From Ovoidimarina sp050299695 (GTDB lineage Bacteria > Pseudomonadota > Alphaproteobacteria > Rhodobacterales > Rhodobacteraceae): a stretch of 64,000 nt of DNA. Location of the stretch: the NCBI GenBank assembly GCA_050299695.1, contig JBNKWI010000004.1, forward strand, positions 34,715 to 98,714, read 5' to 3'. Under the pieces are notes generated by a model. The model saw nothing but the letters and a program-made list of their open reading frames with translations. It had not been told where the DNA came from and did no database searches. Positions 14,940-24,289 of this stretch are shown here, piece by piece; position 1 is the first letter of the stretch, and the number at the start of each line of letters is the position of its first letter. A program made the position numbers and the translations under genes.

Positions 14940-15932
14940 ATGAATCCGGCCTTGCAGGGTCTTCTGACCATCATCATCGGCGTGGGCGGCTGCATCGCCT
15001 ACTACTTCTTCTCGAACCAGTTCCTCGACAAGGTGCTGTACCCGCCCTCGGGGCCGAACGCGGGGCGCAACATCAACCGCGCCAACTTGATCCGGCCCTG
15101 GCTGTTCCTGTTTCCGGCGCTGTTCGTTCTCGGGCTCTACCTGGCCTATCCGGTCCTGGAGACTTTGCGGCTTTCGCTCTCGGAGCGCGATGTCGGCTTC
15201 GTCGGGCTCGACAATTACGCCCAGATGTTCGGCGAGCCGAAATTCTGGGAAGCGATGAAGAACAACATGCTGTGGCTGATCGTGGTGCCGGCCTTCTCAA
15301 CCGGGTTCGGGCTTCTCGCGGCGCAGCTCACCGACCGGATCGGCTGGGGCAATATCGCCAAGTCGCTGATCTTCATGCCGATGGCGATCTCCTTCGTCGG
15401 CGCCGCGGTGATCTGGAAGCTGGTCTACGACGTGCGGCCCATCGACCAGGAGCAGATCGGCATCCTGAACGCGATCATCGTCGGGCTCGGCGGCGAGCCC
15501 CTGACCTTCCTCACGGTGCCGTTCTGGAACAACTTCTTCCTGATGATCGTTCTGGTGTGGATCCAGACCGGCTTCGCCATGGTGATCCTCTCGGCCGCGC
15601 TCCGGGGCATCCCCGAGGAGACGATCGAGGCGGCGATCATCGACGGCGCGAACCCGTTCCAGATCTTCTTCAAGATCAAGGTGCCGCAAATCATGGGCAC
15701 CATCGTGGTGGTCTGGACGACGATCACCATCGTGGTTTTGAAAGTGTTCGACATCGTCTTCGCGATGACCAACGGCCAGTGGGAGACGCAGGTTCTGGCG
15801 AACTACATGTACGACAAGCTCTTCCGCGCCAACGACTGGGGCGTGGGATCGGCAGCGGCGATGATCATCATGCTTCTGGTGACGCCGATCCTGGTCTGGA
15901 ACGTGCACAACGCACGCAAGGAAATGCGCTGA
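14940..15932 (+). CDS. aglF: Alpha-glucoside ABC transporter permease AglF
   Basis: A 330-residue inner-membrane permease. An N-terminal membrane helix (about residues 5-25) precedes the classical six-helix MetI-like core from about residue 50. The ATPase-docking EAA loop reads EETIEAAIIDGANPFQIFFK near residues 226-245. The ATG follows a GGGGAGG ribosome site. It pairs with AglG to form the channel powered by AglK. The extra N-terminal helix is normal in MalF-like members. Confidence 0.92.
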   Translation: MNPALQGLLTIIIGVGGCIAYYFFSNQFLDKVLYPPSGPNAGRNINRANLIRPWLFLFPALFVLGLYLAYPVLETLRLSLSERDVGFVGLDNYAQMFGEPKFWEAMKNNMLWLIVVPAFSTGFGLLAAQLTDRIGWGNIAKSLIFMPMAISFVGAAVIWKLVYDVRPIDQEQIGILNAIIVGLGGEPLTFLTVPFWNNFFLMIVLVWIQTGFAMVILSAALRGIPEETIEAAIIDGANPFQIFFKIKVPQIMGTIVVVWTTITIVVLKVFDIVFAMTNGQWETQVLANYMYDKLFRANDWGVGSAAAMIIMLLVTPILVWNVHNARKEMR

Positions 15933-15947
15933 GGGGAGGGCGGAGAC

Positions 15948-17099
15948 ATGGACAACATCGCGGGCCAGAGATCCGGTCTCACCTGGGCGGTTCACATCTC
16001 GGTCGTGCTCCTCGTGGCACTCTGGCTGTTCCCGACCGTGGGGCTGTTCGTGTCGTCCTTCCGGACGGCGGACCAGATCGCCTCCTCGGGCTGGTGGGCC
16101 TCGCTGTTCCCGGCCGAGCAGTCGATCCAGCTCCGCACCGCCGCACCGGACAAGCAGGTGCAAGAGGGCGGGAAATACGTGATCCAGGGCAATCTCTTCG
16201 CCGACGAGGGGCAGACGGCGGGCGATCTCTCCGCCTGGGGCACGAGCGCGCGTGACGTTTCGGCCCATGCAGCGGGCGACACCGCGGACCTGGGCAAGGA
16301 TGGACGGCTAACCGTAGAGGCGAATGGCGACTACCGGCTGGAAAGCGACACGGAATTTTCCGGCAAGCGGGGCGAGCGGGTGTTCCTGACGGTGACCACG
16401 CCGCCCGAGTTCACGCTGAACAACTACCGCGAGATCCTCGGCCCCAGCAACCGCGAGGGGATGGCCAAGGCCTTCTTCAACACGCTGACCGTGACGATAC
16501 CGGCGACGATCATCCCGATCCTCGTGGCGGCCTTCGCCGCCTATGCTCTGGCCTGGATGGACTTCCCCGGCCGGGCGCTCCTGATTGCGGCAGTGGTTGG
16601 GTTGCTCGTGGTGCCGCTCCAGCTCGCGCTCATTCCGCTCCTGAAGCTTCATAACGAGATCGGCATCGGCAAGGGCTATCTCGGCACCTGGCTGGCGCAT
16701 ACCGGTTTCGGGATGCCGCTCGCGATCTATCTCTTGCGGAACTACATGGTCGGCCTGCCGCGCGACATCATCGAGAACGCCAAGGTCGACGGGGCGACGG
16801 ATTTCCAGATCTTCGTGAAGATCATCCTGCCGCTGTCCTTCCCGGCGCTGGCGAGTTTCGCGATCTTCCAGTTCCTCTGGACCTGGAACGACCTCCTGGT
16901 GGCGCTCGTCTTCCTGATCGACTCCACGGGCGAAACCACGGTGATGACCAAGCAGATCGTCGAGCTTCTGGGGACCCGCGGCGGGAACTGGGAGATCCTC
17001 GCAACCGCGGCCTTCGTCTCCATCGCGGTGCCGCTCATCGTGTTCTTCGCCATGCAGCGATATCTGGTGCGTGGCCTCCTTGCAGGGTCCGTAAAATGA
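15948..17099 (+). CDS. aglG: Alpha-glucoside ABC transporter permease AglG
   Basis: A 383-residue MalG-like permease. The first helix is at about residues 14-35. A periplasmic insertion of about 110 residues (45-155, hydrophilic and strand-rich) follows, and then the membrane core with an EAA loop (RDIIENAKVDGATDFQIFVK, about residues 271-290). The long insertion makes it larger than most MalG proteins (about 290), but this is characteristic of AglG proteins. It begins 15 bases after aglF and its stop overlaps aglA by four bases. It works with AglF as a heterodimeric channel. Confidence 0.92.
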   Translation: MDNIAGQRSGLTWAVHISVVLLVALWLFPTVGLFVSSFRTADQIASSGWWASLFPAEQSIQLRTAAPDKQVQEGGKYVIQGNLFADEGQTAGDLSAWGTSARDVSAHAAGDTADLGKDGRLTVEANGDYRLESDTEFSGKRGERVFLTVTTPPEFTLNNYREILGPSNREGMAKAFFNTLTVTIPATIIPILVAAFAAYALAWMDFPGRALLIAAVVGLLVVPLQLALIPLLKLHNEIGIGKGYLGTWLAHTGFGMPLAIYLLRNYMVGLPRDIIENAKVDGATDFQIFVKIILPLSFPALASFAIFQFLWTWNDLLVALVFLIDSTGETTVMTKQIVELLGTRGGNWEILATAAFVSIAVPLIVFFAMQRYLVRGLLAGSVK

Positions 17100-18760
17100 G
17101 CTTTCTCGATACCGCGGTCGACCAGCGGCCGATCCTGGCCGCCGATCCGGACTGGTGGCGCGGGGCGGTGATCTACCAGATCTATCCGCGCAGCTTTCAG
17201 GATTCGAACGGCGACGGGATCGGCGATCTGTCCGGGATCATCCACCGGCTGCCGCATGTGGCAGATCTCGGCGTCGATGCGATCTGGATTTCGCCCTTCT
17301 TCCGCTCGCCGATGCTGGATTTCGGCTATGACGTGTCGGATTACCGTGATGTCGACCCGATGTTCGGCACGCTCGGCGATTTCGACGCGCTGATTTCCCG
17401 CGCCCACGAACTGGGCATCCGGGTGCTGATCGACCTGGTCCTGTCGCATACCTCGTCGCAGCATCCCTGGTTCGCCGAGAGCCGGTCGAGCCGCGACAAC
17501 GCCCGGGCGGACTGGTATGTCTGGGCTGACCCGAAACCCGACGGGTCGCCGCCCAACAACTGGCTGTCGATCTTCGGCGGGCCGGCCTGGGAATGGGACG
17601 CGGAGCGGATGCAGTACTACCTGCACAACTTCCTGACCGAGCAGCCCGACCTGAACTTCCACTGTCCCGCCGTGCAGGACGAACTGATCGACGTGGCGCG
17701 GTTCTGGCTGGAGCGGGGGGTGGACGGGTTCCGGCTCGACACCGTGAATTTCTACGTCCACGACAAGGAGCTGCGCGACAACCCGCCGCTCGCCGTGGAG
17801 GAGCGGAACGACAACACCGCGCCCTCGGTGAACCCCTACAATTTCCAGAACCATCTCTACGACAAGACCCGGCCCGAGAACATCGCCTTCCTGAAAAGGC
17901 TGCGGGCGCTCTGCGACGAGTTCCCGGACCGGACCACGGTGGGCGAGGTGGGCGAGAGCCAGCGCGGCGCCGAGATCCAGGCCGAATACACCGCCGGGAA
18001 CGACCGGCTGCACATGTGCTACGATTTCGACTTCCTGTCGGGGCAGGCGCCCACGGGCGCGTTCTTTGCGCGGGTGCTCGGCAAGGCCAATGAGACGCTG
18101 GGCGATGGTTGGGCCTGCTGGGCGTTCTCGAACCACGACGTTCCGCGGCATCCGACGCGCTGGCACCTGAACGAGCCGGCGCTTCGGCTGTTCGCGGCGC
18201 TGTTGCTCTCGGTGCGCGGGACCGTCTGCCTCTACCAGGGCGAGGAGCTCGGGCTGACCGAGGCCTATGTGGCCTACGAGGACCTTCAGGACCCCTACGG
18301 CAAGCGGTTCTGGCCGAAATACAAGGGCCGCGACGGGTGCCGCACGCCGATCCCCTGGGTGCGCGACCACCAGTATGGCGGTTTCACCGACGGCAAGCCC
18401 TGGCTTCCGCTGGCGATGGAGCACCTGCAGCGGGCTGTGTCGCTCCAGTACAACGAGGAAGGGGCGACGCTCGATTTTTACCGGCGGATGATCGGCTTCC
18501 GGAAGGCGCACAAGGTGCTCGCCAAGGGCAGCCTGGAGGTGACCGCGTCCGGGGAGGACCGCATCGCCTTTATTCGCGCCCTGGGCGACGTGCGCATGTT
18601 CTGCGCCTTCAACCTCTCGGGCGCGGCCATTTCGGTTCCGGTGCCGGAGGGGTCCTGGCGACAGGACCGGGGCGCACCGTTCCGGGCGGAACTGAACGGG
18701 GGCGAAGTCGACCTGCCGCCCTACCAGGCCTTCTTCGGCCTGGAAGGCAACGACATCTGA
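17096..18760 (+). CDS. aglA: Alpha-glucosidase, glycoside hydrolase family 13
   Basis: A 554-residue cytoplasmic alpha-glucosidase hydrolysing imported sucrose, maltose or trehalose-like sugars to glucose. It opens with WWRGAVIYQIYPRSFQDSNG, the oligo-1,6-glucosidase type signature. The catalytic triad is Asp215 (GFRLDTVNF), Glu284 (TVGEVGE) and Asp348 (FSNHDV), all present. No signal peptide is visible, consistent with hydrolysis after uptake. It overlaps aglG by four bases and is followed by aglK, giving the order EFGAK. Confidence 0.94.
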   Translation: MSFLDTAVDQRPILAADPDWWRGAVIYQIYPRSFQDSNGDGIGDLSGIIHRLPHVADLGVDAIWISPFFRSPMLDFGYDVSDYRDVDPMFGTLGDFDALISRAHELGIRVLIDLVLSHTSSQHPWFAESRSSRDNARADWYVWADPKPDGSPPNNWLSIFGGPAWEWDAERMQYYLHNFLTEQPDLNFHCPAVQDELIDVARFWLERGVDGFRLDTVNFYVHDKELRDNPPLAVEERNDNTAPSVNPYNFQNHLYDKTRPENIAFLKRLRALCDEFPDRTTVGEVGESQRGAEIQAEYTAGNDRLHMCYDFDFLSGQAPTGAFFARVLGKANETLGDGWACWAFSNHDVPRHPTRWHLNEPALRLFAALLLSVRGTVCLYQGEELGLTEAYVAYEDLQDPYGKRFWPKYKGRDGCRTPIPWVRDHQYGGFTDGKPWLPLAMEHLQRAVSLQYNEEGATLDFYRRMIGFRKAHKVLAKGSLEVTASGEDRIAFIRALGDVRMFCAFNLSGAAISVPVPEGSWRQDRGAPFRAELNGGEVDLPPYQAFFGLEGNDI

Positions 18761-18797
18761 AGAAGACGGCGGCCAGCGGCCGAGGGGAGGAGAAGAC

Positions 18798-19886
18798 ATG
18801 GCGAACCTGAAGCTGACCGATGTCGGCAAGTCGTATGGCGGCACCGTCGAGGTTCTGAAGAACATCGACCTCGACATCGAGACGGGCGAACTGATCGTCT
18901 TCGTCGGGCCGTCGGGCTGCGGGAAGTCGACGCTTCTGCGGATGATTGCGGGGCTCGAGCTGATCACCGCGGGCACGCTCGAAATCGACGGGCACGTGGT
19001 GAACGACGTGCCGCCGTCGCAGCGGGGCATCGCCATGGTGTTCCAGTCCTACGCGCTCTACCCGCACATGACGGTTTACGACAACATGGCCTTCGCGCTC
19101 CGGCTCGCGAAGAAGAGCGAGGACGAGATCAAGAAGGCGGTGACGGCGGCGGCGGAGAAGCTGCAGCTGACCCAGTATCTCGACCGGTTGCCCAAGGCGC
19201 TGTCGGGCGGGCAGCGGCAGCGGGTGGCGATCGGGCGGTCGATCGTGCGCGACCCGAAGGTGTACCTGTTCGACGAGCCGCTCTCGAACCTCGACGCCGC
19301 GCTCCGGGTGGCGACGCGAATCGAGATTGCGCAGCTGAAGGAGGCGATGCCCGAGTCGACGATGATCTACGTCACCCACGATCAGGTCGAGGCAATGACG
19401 CTGGCGACAAGGATCGTGGTTCTGGCGAACAAGGGCATCGCGCAGGTGGGCTCGCCCCTGGAGCTCTACGAGCGGCCCAACAGCGAGTTCGTGGCGCAGT
19501 TCATCGGCTCTCCGGCGATGAACCTGATGGATGGCGAGATCGTCGGCACCGGCGCGCAGACAAGGGTGCAGATCGACGGCGAAGGGATCGCCGTCTCGGA
19601 CGTGCCTTCGGATGCCGCGCTGATGGGCAAGCGGGTGCGCGTCGGCGTCAGGCCCGAGGATTTCGTCGAGACCGAGGGCGAGGCGATCTATCACGGGACG
19701 GTGGATTACGTGGAGGCGCTGGGCGAACTCACGATCCTCTACTTCGAGCGCAAGGGCAGCGCGCCGCAGGTGCTGGCCAAGCTGGCCGGGATCCACGTCG
19801 ACGCGCGGGGCCGCGAGGTCCGGGTCACGGCGGATCCGTCCAAGGTGCATGTCTTCCTCGACGGAATCTCGCTGCTCTACCGTTAG
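18798..19886 (+). CDS. aglK: Alpha-glucoside ABC transporter ATP-binding protein
   Basis: A 362-residue MalK/UgpC-type ATPase. Walker A is GPSGCGKST (about residues 36-44), the Q-loop MVFQSYALYPHM, the signature LSGGQRQRVAIGRS, and Walker B VYLFDEPLSNLD with its switch histidine in YVTHDQVEAM. A C-terminal TOBE-like regulatory domain covers about residues 235-362. A GGGGAGGAG ribosome site precedes the ATG. It drives AglF/AglG and closes the operon; a GC-rich hairpin (GCGGGG and CCCCGC, 19900-19918) shortly after may end transcription. Confidence 0.94.
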   Translation: MANLKLTDVGKSYGGTVEVLKNIDLDIETGELIVFVGPSGCGKSTLLRMIAGLELITAGTLEIDGHVVNDVPPSQRGIAMVFQSYALYPHMTVYDNMAFALRLAKKSEDEIKKAVTAAAEKLQLTQYLDRLPKALSGGQRQRVAIGRSIVRDPKVYLFDEPLSNLDAALRVATRIEIAQLKEAMPESTMIYVTHDQVEAMTLATRIVVLANKGIAQVGSPLELYERPNSEFVAQFIGSPAMNLMDGEIVGTGAQTRVQIDGEGIAVSDVPSDAALMGKRVRVGVRPEDFVETEGEAIYHGTVDYVEALGELTILYFERKGSAPQVLAKLAGIHVDARGREVRVTADPSKVHVFLDGISLLYR

Positions 19887-20110
19887 GCGCCTGGTAACAG
19901 CGGGGAGGTTCCCCCCGCGATTCCCGGGCGCGCGCGGCTACAATCCTCTCGTCCCAGGTTGGATTCCCGTGCTTTCAGCATGGAACCCAGGGTGTAAACC
20001 CGGTTTTCGCCATGGCACCGACACATTTCAGCCGCTTTTCCGCCCTTCCGTCACGAAATTGATCGAAAGACGGCACGACAATGGTGCCCTGGGGACAAGA
20101 GGTGGAAGAC

Positions 20111-20305
20111 ATGGTCCATTACGCAATCATCCTGCTCTGCATCGCGCAGATCCTGCATTTCGCGCGTCACTGGCTGGTCCTGAGCCGGCGCCAGTATGGG
20201 GAATACATGGACCGCAGGCTGAAGAGCCATCTGGACTGGAGCCGCACGAGCCGCGACATGATCTATGGCGACGCGCGCCCGGGTAGCGCGATGCGCCGCG
20301 CCTGA
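20111..20305 (+). CDS. Small single-pass membrane protein, unknown
   Basis: A 64-residue protein: one hydrophobic helix (VHYAIILLCIAQILHFARHW, residues 2-21) and then a basic, tyrosine-containing cytoplasmic-type tail (SRRQYGEYMDRRLKSHLDW). I chose the ATG at 20111 for its GGTGGAAG ribosome site; an upstream in-frame ATG at 20081 would add ten residues. It lies in the 470-base gap between aglK and the convergent GST gene and is not obviously part of the agl operon. The membrane-plus-basic-tail design is coherent, but I do not recognise it. Confidence 0.5.
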   Translation: MVHYAIILLCIAQILHFARHWLVLSRRQYGEYMDRRLKSHLDWSRTSRDMIYGDARPGSAMRRA

Positions 20306-20357
20306 CGCCGGGCAGACGGGGCGGACCAGAGGCAGGGCCGCCCCAAGCCGGGCACGG

Positions 20358-20996
20358 TCAGCCGGGGGGGATCTCGCCCATGTCCTTCGGCACCTGGTAG
20401 CCGCGCTGCACGGCCGGACGGTTCAGGATGCGGCGGTACCAGGAGCGCACATTCGGGAAATCCGCCAGGTCGATCCCCTGCCATTCGTAGCGCGAGATCC
20501 AGGGCCAGGCGGCCATGTCGGCGATGGAGTACTCCCCGACGATGAAGTCGCGCCCCTCCAGCCGGGTGTCGAGCACCGCGTAGAGCCGCCGTGCTTCGGT
20601 GCCGTAGCGCTCCTCGGCATAGGGCGCCTTGCCGGGGTTGAACTTCAGGAAATGGTGCGCCTGGCCAAGCATCGGGCCGAGGCCGCCCATCTGCCACATC
20701 ACCCATTCGAGCACATGCATCCGGGCCTGGGCGTCCCCGGGCAGGAACCGGCCGTGCTTGTCGGCGAGGTACCAGAGGATCGCACCCGATTCCATCAGCG
20801 AGAGCCCGGTGTCGCGGTCGACGATGGCGGGGATCTTGTTGTTCGGGCTGATCATCAGGAAGTCGGGGGCGAATTGCTCGTCCTTGCCGATGTCGATGGC
20901 GTGGACATTGTAGGGGATCCCGAGTTCCTCGAGCAGGATCGAGACCTTGCGGCCGTTCGGGGTGGTCCAGGTGTAGAGGTCGATCATGTGGGACAC
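20358..20996 (-). CDS. Glutathione S-transferase family protein (YfcG/YghU-like)
   Basis: A 212-residue protein of two domains. The thioredoxin-like N-terminal half opens with MIDLYTWTTPNGRKVSILLEE and has the glutathione-site cis-proline motif NNKIPAIVD and the ESGAILWYLAD helix. The all-helical C-terminal domain includes DFIVGEYSIADMAAWPWI, with the conserved Asp cap. The pattern is closest to the Nu-class YfcG/YghU group, which act as disulphide reductases using glutathione. No pathway partner is adjacent. A 44-bp palindrome lies about 110 bases upstream of the gene. Confidence 0.9.
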   Translation of the reverse strand: MSHMIDLYTWTTPNGRKVSILLEELGIPYNVHAIDIGKDEQFAPDFLMISPNNKIPAIVDRDTGLSLMESGAILWYLADKHGRFLPGDAQARMHVLEWVMWQMGGLGPMLGQAHHFLKFNPGKAPYAEERYGTEARRLYAVLDTRLEGRDFIVGEYSIADMAAWPWISRYEWQGIDLADFPNVRSWYRRILNRPAVQRGYQVPKDMGEIPPG

Positions 20997-21109
20997 GGTC
21001 CTTTGCAGGTCTGGTCTGCGGCATGAAATGCGGCTTCCGCGGGATTGTCCATGCGTGGGGCTGAGGGGCTCTGCCCATCGGTGCTGCCGCGCCTCACCCC
21101 GGAGTATTT

Positions 21110-21153
21110 CCGGCCTTATGTATCAAGCGCATGCGCTTGATACATAAGGCCGG
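21110..21153. repeat. 44-bp perfect palindrome within an extragenic repeat
   Basis: The two 22-base arms are exact reverse complements with no spacer, centred between 21131 and 21132; the core reads ATCAAGCGCATGCGCTTGAT. The outer arms end in GGCC and are flanked by GGAGTATTTCC on the left and a GGCCGGATGAAG stretch on the right. It lies between the GST start and the TRAP permease stop. No T-run follows, so it is not an ordinary terminator. Confidence 0.9.
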
Positions 21154-21236
21154 GTAATTCGGGCCGGATGAAGAATGAGCCCCGGTCCGGCGCGGCCGGC
21201 GCTAGGTATGGGCGGCACCGTCGAAGCCGACGTTTC

Positions 21237-22613
21237 TCAGGACACCAGCAGGTTCGGGAGCCAGAGCACGATGCCGGGGAAGGCGATCAGGACGCCCACG
21301 GTCACCACGTCGGCGACGAAGAAGGGCGAGGCGCCGCGAAACACGTCCTGGGCGGAGATTTCCGGCCGGACGCCCGCGACGACGAAGCAGTTGAGCCCGA
21401 TGGGGGGCGTGATCAGGCAGAGCTCGGCCATCTTCACGACGATGATGCCGAACCAGATCGCGCATTCGTCGGAAGTCATGCCGAGCGATCCGACTTCGCT
21501 GCCGGTGGCGCCGTTGAGCGCGAGGACGGCCGGGAAGGTGACGGGCAGGGTCAGGATCAGCATGCCGATCGCGTCCATGAACATTCCGAGGACCACGTAG
21601 GCCGCGAGGATCGTCAGGAGGATCATGTAGGGCGGGTAGTCGAGCCCGGCGATGAAGGCGGCGAAGGTGTTGGGCAGGTCGGCGAAGCCGAGATAGCGCA
21701 CGAAGATCAGGACGCCCCAGATCATCGCGAAGATCATCGTGGTGAGCTTGGCGCTTTCCATGAGCGCACCCGAGAGGTCGTTCCAGCGCATTCCCTTCCA
21801 GACCGCCATCACCAGCACGATGAAGGCGCCGAGCGCGCCGGCCTCGGTGGGCGTGCCCCAGCCGCCGTAGATCGCGAACATGATGATCGCGACGACGAAG
21901 ACGATGGGCATGGCGCCGGGCAGGCTTTCGAGCTTCTCGCGCATCGTGAAGCCGGTGACGGGCGGGCCGAGCGAGGGGCGGAACCAGGCCATGCCGATGA
22001 TCAGCCCGGCATAGATCACGGCCGAGACGAGGCCGGGCAGGAACCCGGCCATGAGGAGCTTGCCTACCGAGCTTTCGGTGATGATCGCGTAGATGACGAG
22101 GATCGCCGAGGGCGGGATCAGCGAGGCGAGGGTGCCGCCCGCTGCGACGACGCCCGCTGCGAAGCGCTTGTCGTAGCCGAGGCCCAGCATCTCCGGGATC
22201 GCGATCCGGGCAAAGACGGCGGAAGTGGCGACCGAGGCGCCGGAGACGGCGGCGAAGCCCGCGGTGGCGAAGACGGTGGCGACGCCCATGCCGCCCGGCA
22301 GCCAGCCGAGCCAGCGCTTGGCGGTCTCGAAGAGCGCGCGGGTGAGGCCAGCGAAATAGGCGAGGTAGCCGATCAGGATGAAGACCGGGATCAGGCCGAG
22401 CACGTGGCTCGCGGTCTTGGAATGCGGCACCTGGCCCGCGAGCTTCAGGGTGACCGTCAGCGCGCGCATCGCGTCCATGTTGCGGTCATGGGTGTAGAAC
22501 AGGAACAGGCCCAGCATGCCGATGAAGGCGGTGGCGAAGGCGACGCGGACGCCGATCAGCACGAGGACGATCAGCACGCCCGAAAGCACCATGGCCATCT
22601 CGATGGTGGTCAT
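21237..22613 (-). CDS. TRAP transporter large permease (DctM family)
   Basis: A 458-residue inner-membrane protein with about 12 hydrophobic helices, forming the transport subunit of a tripartite ATP-independent periplasmic transporter driven by the sodium or proton gradient. DctM-type features include AAGGTLASLIPPSAILVIYA and PPIGLNCFVVAGV near the C-terminus. It overlaps the small permease gene by four bases (ATGA). The substrate is unknown; TRAP systems usually carry carboxylates. The nearby ureohydrolase and FAD oxidase are possible clues but are separated by a repeat-containing gap. Confidence 0.93.
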   Translation of the reverse strand: MTTIEMAMVLSGVLIVLVLIGVRVAFATAFIGMLGLFLFYTHDRNMDAMRALTVTLKLAGQVPHSKTASHVLGLIPVFILIGYLAYFAGLTRALFETAKRWLGWLPGGMGVATVFATAGFAAVSGASVATSAVFARIAIPEMLGLGYDKRFAAGVVAAGGTLASLIPPSAILVIYAIITESSVGKLLMAGFLPGLVSAVIYAGLIIGMAWFRPSLGPPVTGFTMREKLESLPGAMPIVFVVAIIMFAIYGGWGTPTEAGALGAFIVLVMAVWKGMRWNDLSGALMESAKLTTMIFAMIWGVLIFVRYLGFADLPNTFAAFIAGLDYPPYMILLTILAAYVVLGMFMDAIGMLILTLPVTFPAVLALNGATGSEVGSLGMTSDECAIWFGIIVVKMAELCLITPPIGLNCFVVAGVRPEISAQDVFRGASPFFVADVVTVGVLIAFPGIVLWLPNLLVS

Positions 22614-23230
22614 TCGCGCTCCTCGAGGCCGGAGACGGTTTCGGCTTCATGCGCCGCTTGCGTGGCGGCGTCCTCGATTAGAGGCACCGCGACGGGTTCC
22701 GCCTCGCCCGAGAGCGCGGCGCGGCCGTAGCCCCAGAGCTGGAGGAAGAGGCGCAGGATGAGGATCGAGAGCATCACCGGCACCACCATCTTCACCGGCC
22801 AGGTGGGGATCGAGAGGTCGTCGGTCGTGTCGCCGAGGGTGAAGGCGCGCATCGCATGGTCCCAGGAGCCGTAGACCAGCGCGGCGGCGAGGACGATCAT
22901 GGTGAGGATGCCGAAGAACTCGGCGATCCAGAGCGGGCGGCCGCGGAGCCGGCCCACGAGAATGTCCATCCGGATATGGCCGCCGAGGCGCTGGCACCAG
23001 GAGATAGCGAGGAAAGCCATCACCGGGACGAGCTGCTGCATGATCGCGACATAGCCCGGCACCGGCATGTTGAAGAGCTTGCGGCCGAGGATGTTCACCA
23101 CCGAGAGCAGCATCGCGGCGAGGATCGCGAGGCCGCCCGCGAAGGTGAGCCCGCGTTCGACATGGTCGAGCGCACGGTCGAGCCGGCTCAGGAGCGAGCC
23201 GTCGGCGCGGATATTGGAGACGGTGGCCAT
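22610..23230 (-). CDS. TRAP transporter small permease (DctQ family)
   Basis: A 206-residue protein with four membrane helices and extended hydrophilic ends. It has the DctQ-type stretches VVNILGRKLFNMPVPGYVAI and MAFLAISWCQRLGGHIRMDI. It stabilises the large permease and helps dock the binding protein. It starts 42 bases after the binding-protein gene and overlaps the large permease by four bases. The C-terminal 30 residues are acidic and cytoplasmic. Confidence 0.92.
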   Translation of the reverse strand: MATVSNIRADGSLLSRLDRALDHVERGLTFAGGLAILAAMLLSVVNILGRKLFNMPVPGYVAIMQQLVPVMAFLAISWCQRLGGHIRMDILVGRLRGRPLWIAEFFGILTMIVLAAALVYGSWDHAMRAFTLGDTTDDLSIPTWPVKMVVPVMLSILILRLFLQLWGYGRAALSGEAEPVAVPLIEDAATQAAHEAETVSGLEERE

Positions 23231-23272
23231 CCTGTTGGCGGTGCGCCCCGGCGGACCGGGGCGCCTGATCCG

Positions 23273-24289
23273 TCAGCTGCCGCCCTTGAGCTCAGAGAGC
23301 TTGGCGATGACGAAATCGTAGAGGCCCTGGGCGTCGTAGCCCTTGGCGGCGGTATCCGCGATCCAGGCGTCGCGCACCGGCACGGCGGCGGCGGCCTTCA
23401 TAGCCTCCATCACCTCGTCGGGCAGGTGGACAACGGTGGTGCCGCGCTCCTTCAGCTTGGCGTCCCACTTCACGTAGGTTTCGTCATAGGCCTCGTAGTA
23501 GCGGTCCATCGCCGCGGGGACCGACGACATCAGCGCCTCGCGCTCCTCGTTGGAGAGGCTGGCGAGCGCGTCGGTGTTGACCACCACGGGGCAGTTGACC
23601 GAACCGGGGTTGAGGTTGTCGGTCCACCAGGTGGCGATGTCGATGGTGCGGAACGAGAGATGCGCGTGCGGTGCGAAGGCCACTGCGTCGACGACGCCGG
23701 ATTCGAGCGCGGTATAGGCCTCGGCCGAGGTCACCGAGGTCGGCACGGCGCCGATCTTGGCGAAGGCCTCGCCGATCCCGCCGGTGGCACGGACCCGCAT
23801 GCCGTTGAAATCCTCCAGCGTCGCGGGCGCGTCGCCGACGCCGGCGAGGTTGTATTGCGGGAGGGGCGAGGCCATCAGGATCGTCGCGTTCCAGCGGGCA
23901 AGGTCCTTCACCACTTCGGGCTGGACGTAGAGCGCTGCGTCGAGGTCGCCCTCCTGCTTCAGCGTCTCCACGCCGAGGAAGGGCAGGTCGAGCACCATCA
24001 GGGTGGGGTTCTTGTCGGGGTGATAGGCGGCGCAGAACTGCGCCATCTCGAAGGCGCCGATCGAGATGCCGTCGAGATTCTCGGTGTTCTTCGAGAGGCC
24101 GCCATAGGAGATGTTCAGGGTGAATTCGCCGCCGGTCTTTTCGGAGACGAGTTCGGCGAGCTTTTCCACATGCTCGGTGAAGGCGCGCCGCTTGCCCCAG
24201 AGCGAGACGTTCCACTCGGTGGCGAGCGTCTCGGTGGCAAAGGCGGTGGTCAGGGCGGCAAGGGCCGCGCCTTTCAGCAGTCTGGACAT
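23273..24289 (-). CDS. TRAP transporter substrate-binding protein (DctP family)
   Basis: A 338-residue periplasmic receptor with signal peptide (residues 1-23, ending ETLAT). DctP-type features include EKTGGEFTLNISYGGLSKNT and the segment GMRVRATGGIGEAF, whose conserved arginine normally binds the substrate carboxylate. It is the first gene of the leftward TRAP operon, preceded by a GGGAGGA ribosome site. A carboxylate ligand is inferred from the family; its identity is not readable. Confidence 0.92.
   Translation of the reverse strand: MSRLLKGAALAALTTAFATETLATEWNVSLWGKRRAFTEHVEKLAELVSEKTGGEFTLNISYGGLSKNTENLDGISIGAFEMAQFCAAYHPDKNPTLMVLDLPFLGVETLKQEGDLDAALYVQPEVVKDLARWNATILMASPLPQYNLAGVGDAPATLEDFNGMRVRATGGIGEAFAKIGAVPTSVTSAEAYTALESGVVDAVAFAPHAHLSFRTIDIATWWTDNLNPGSVNCPVVVNTDALASLSNEEREALMSSVPAAMDRYYEAYDETYVKWDAKLKERGTTVVHLPDEVMEAMKAAAAVPVRDAWIADTAAKGYDAQGLYDFVIAKLSELKGGS

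Noticed and set aside
16742..19036. A 764-residue open frame antisense to aglG, aglA and aglK
   Set aside because: Such long antisense frames are a by-product of high GC in the third codon position; it has no motif or start signal and the sense genes are certain.
19950..20000. A tRNA- or sRNA-like imperfect hairpin after aglK
   Set aside because: There is no cloverleaf or TTCGA arm and the stem has several mismatches; nothing supports an RNA gene.
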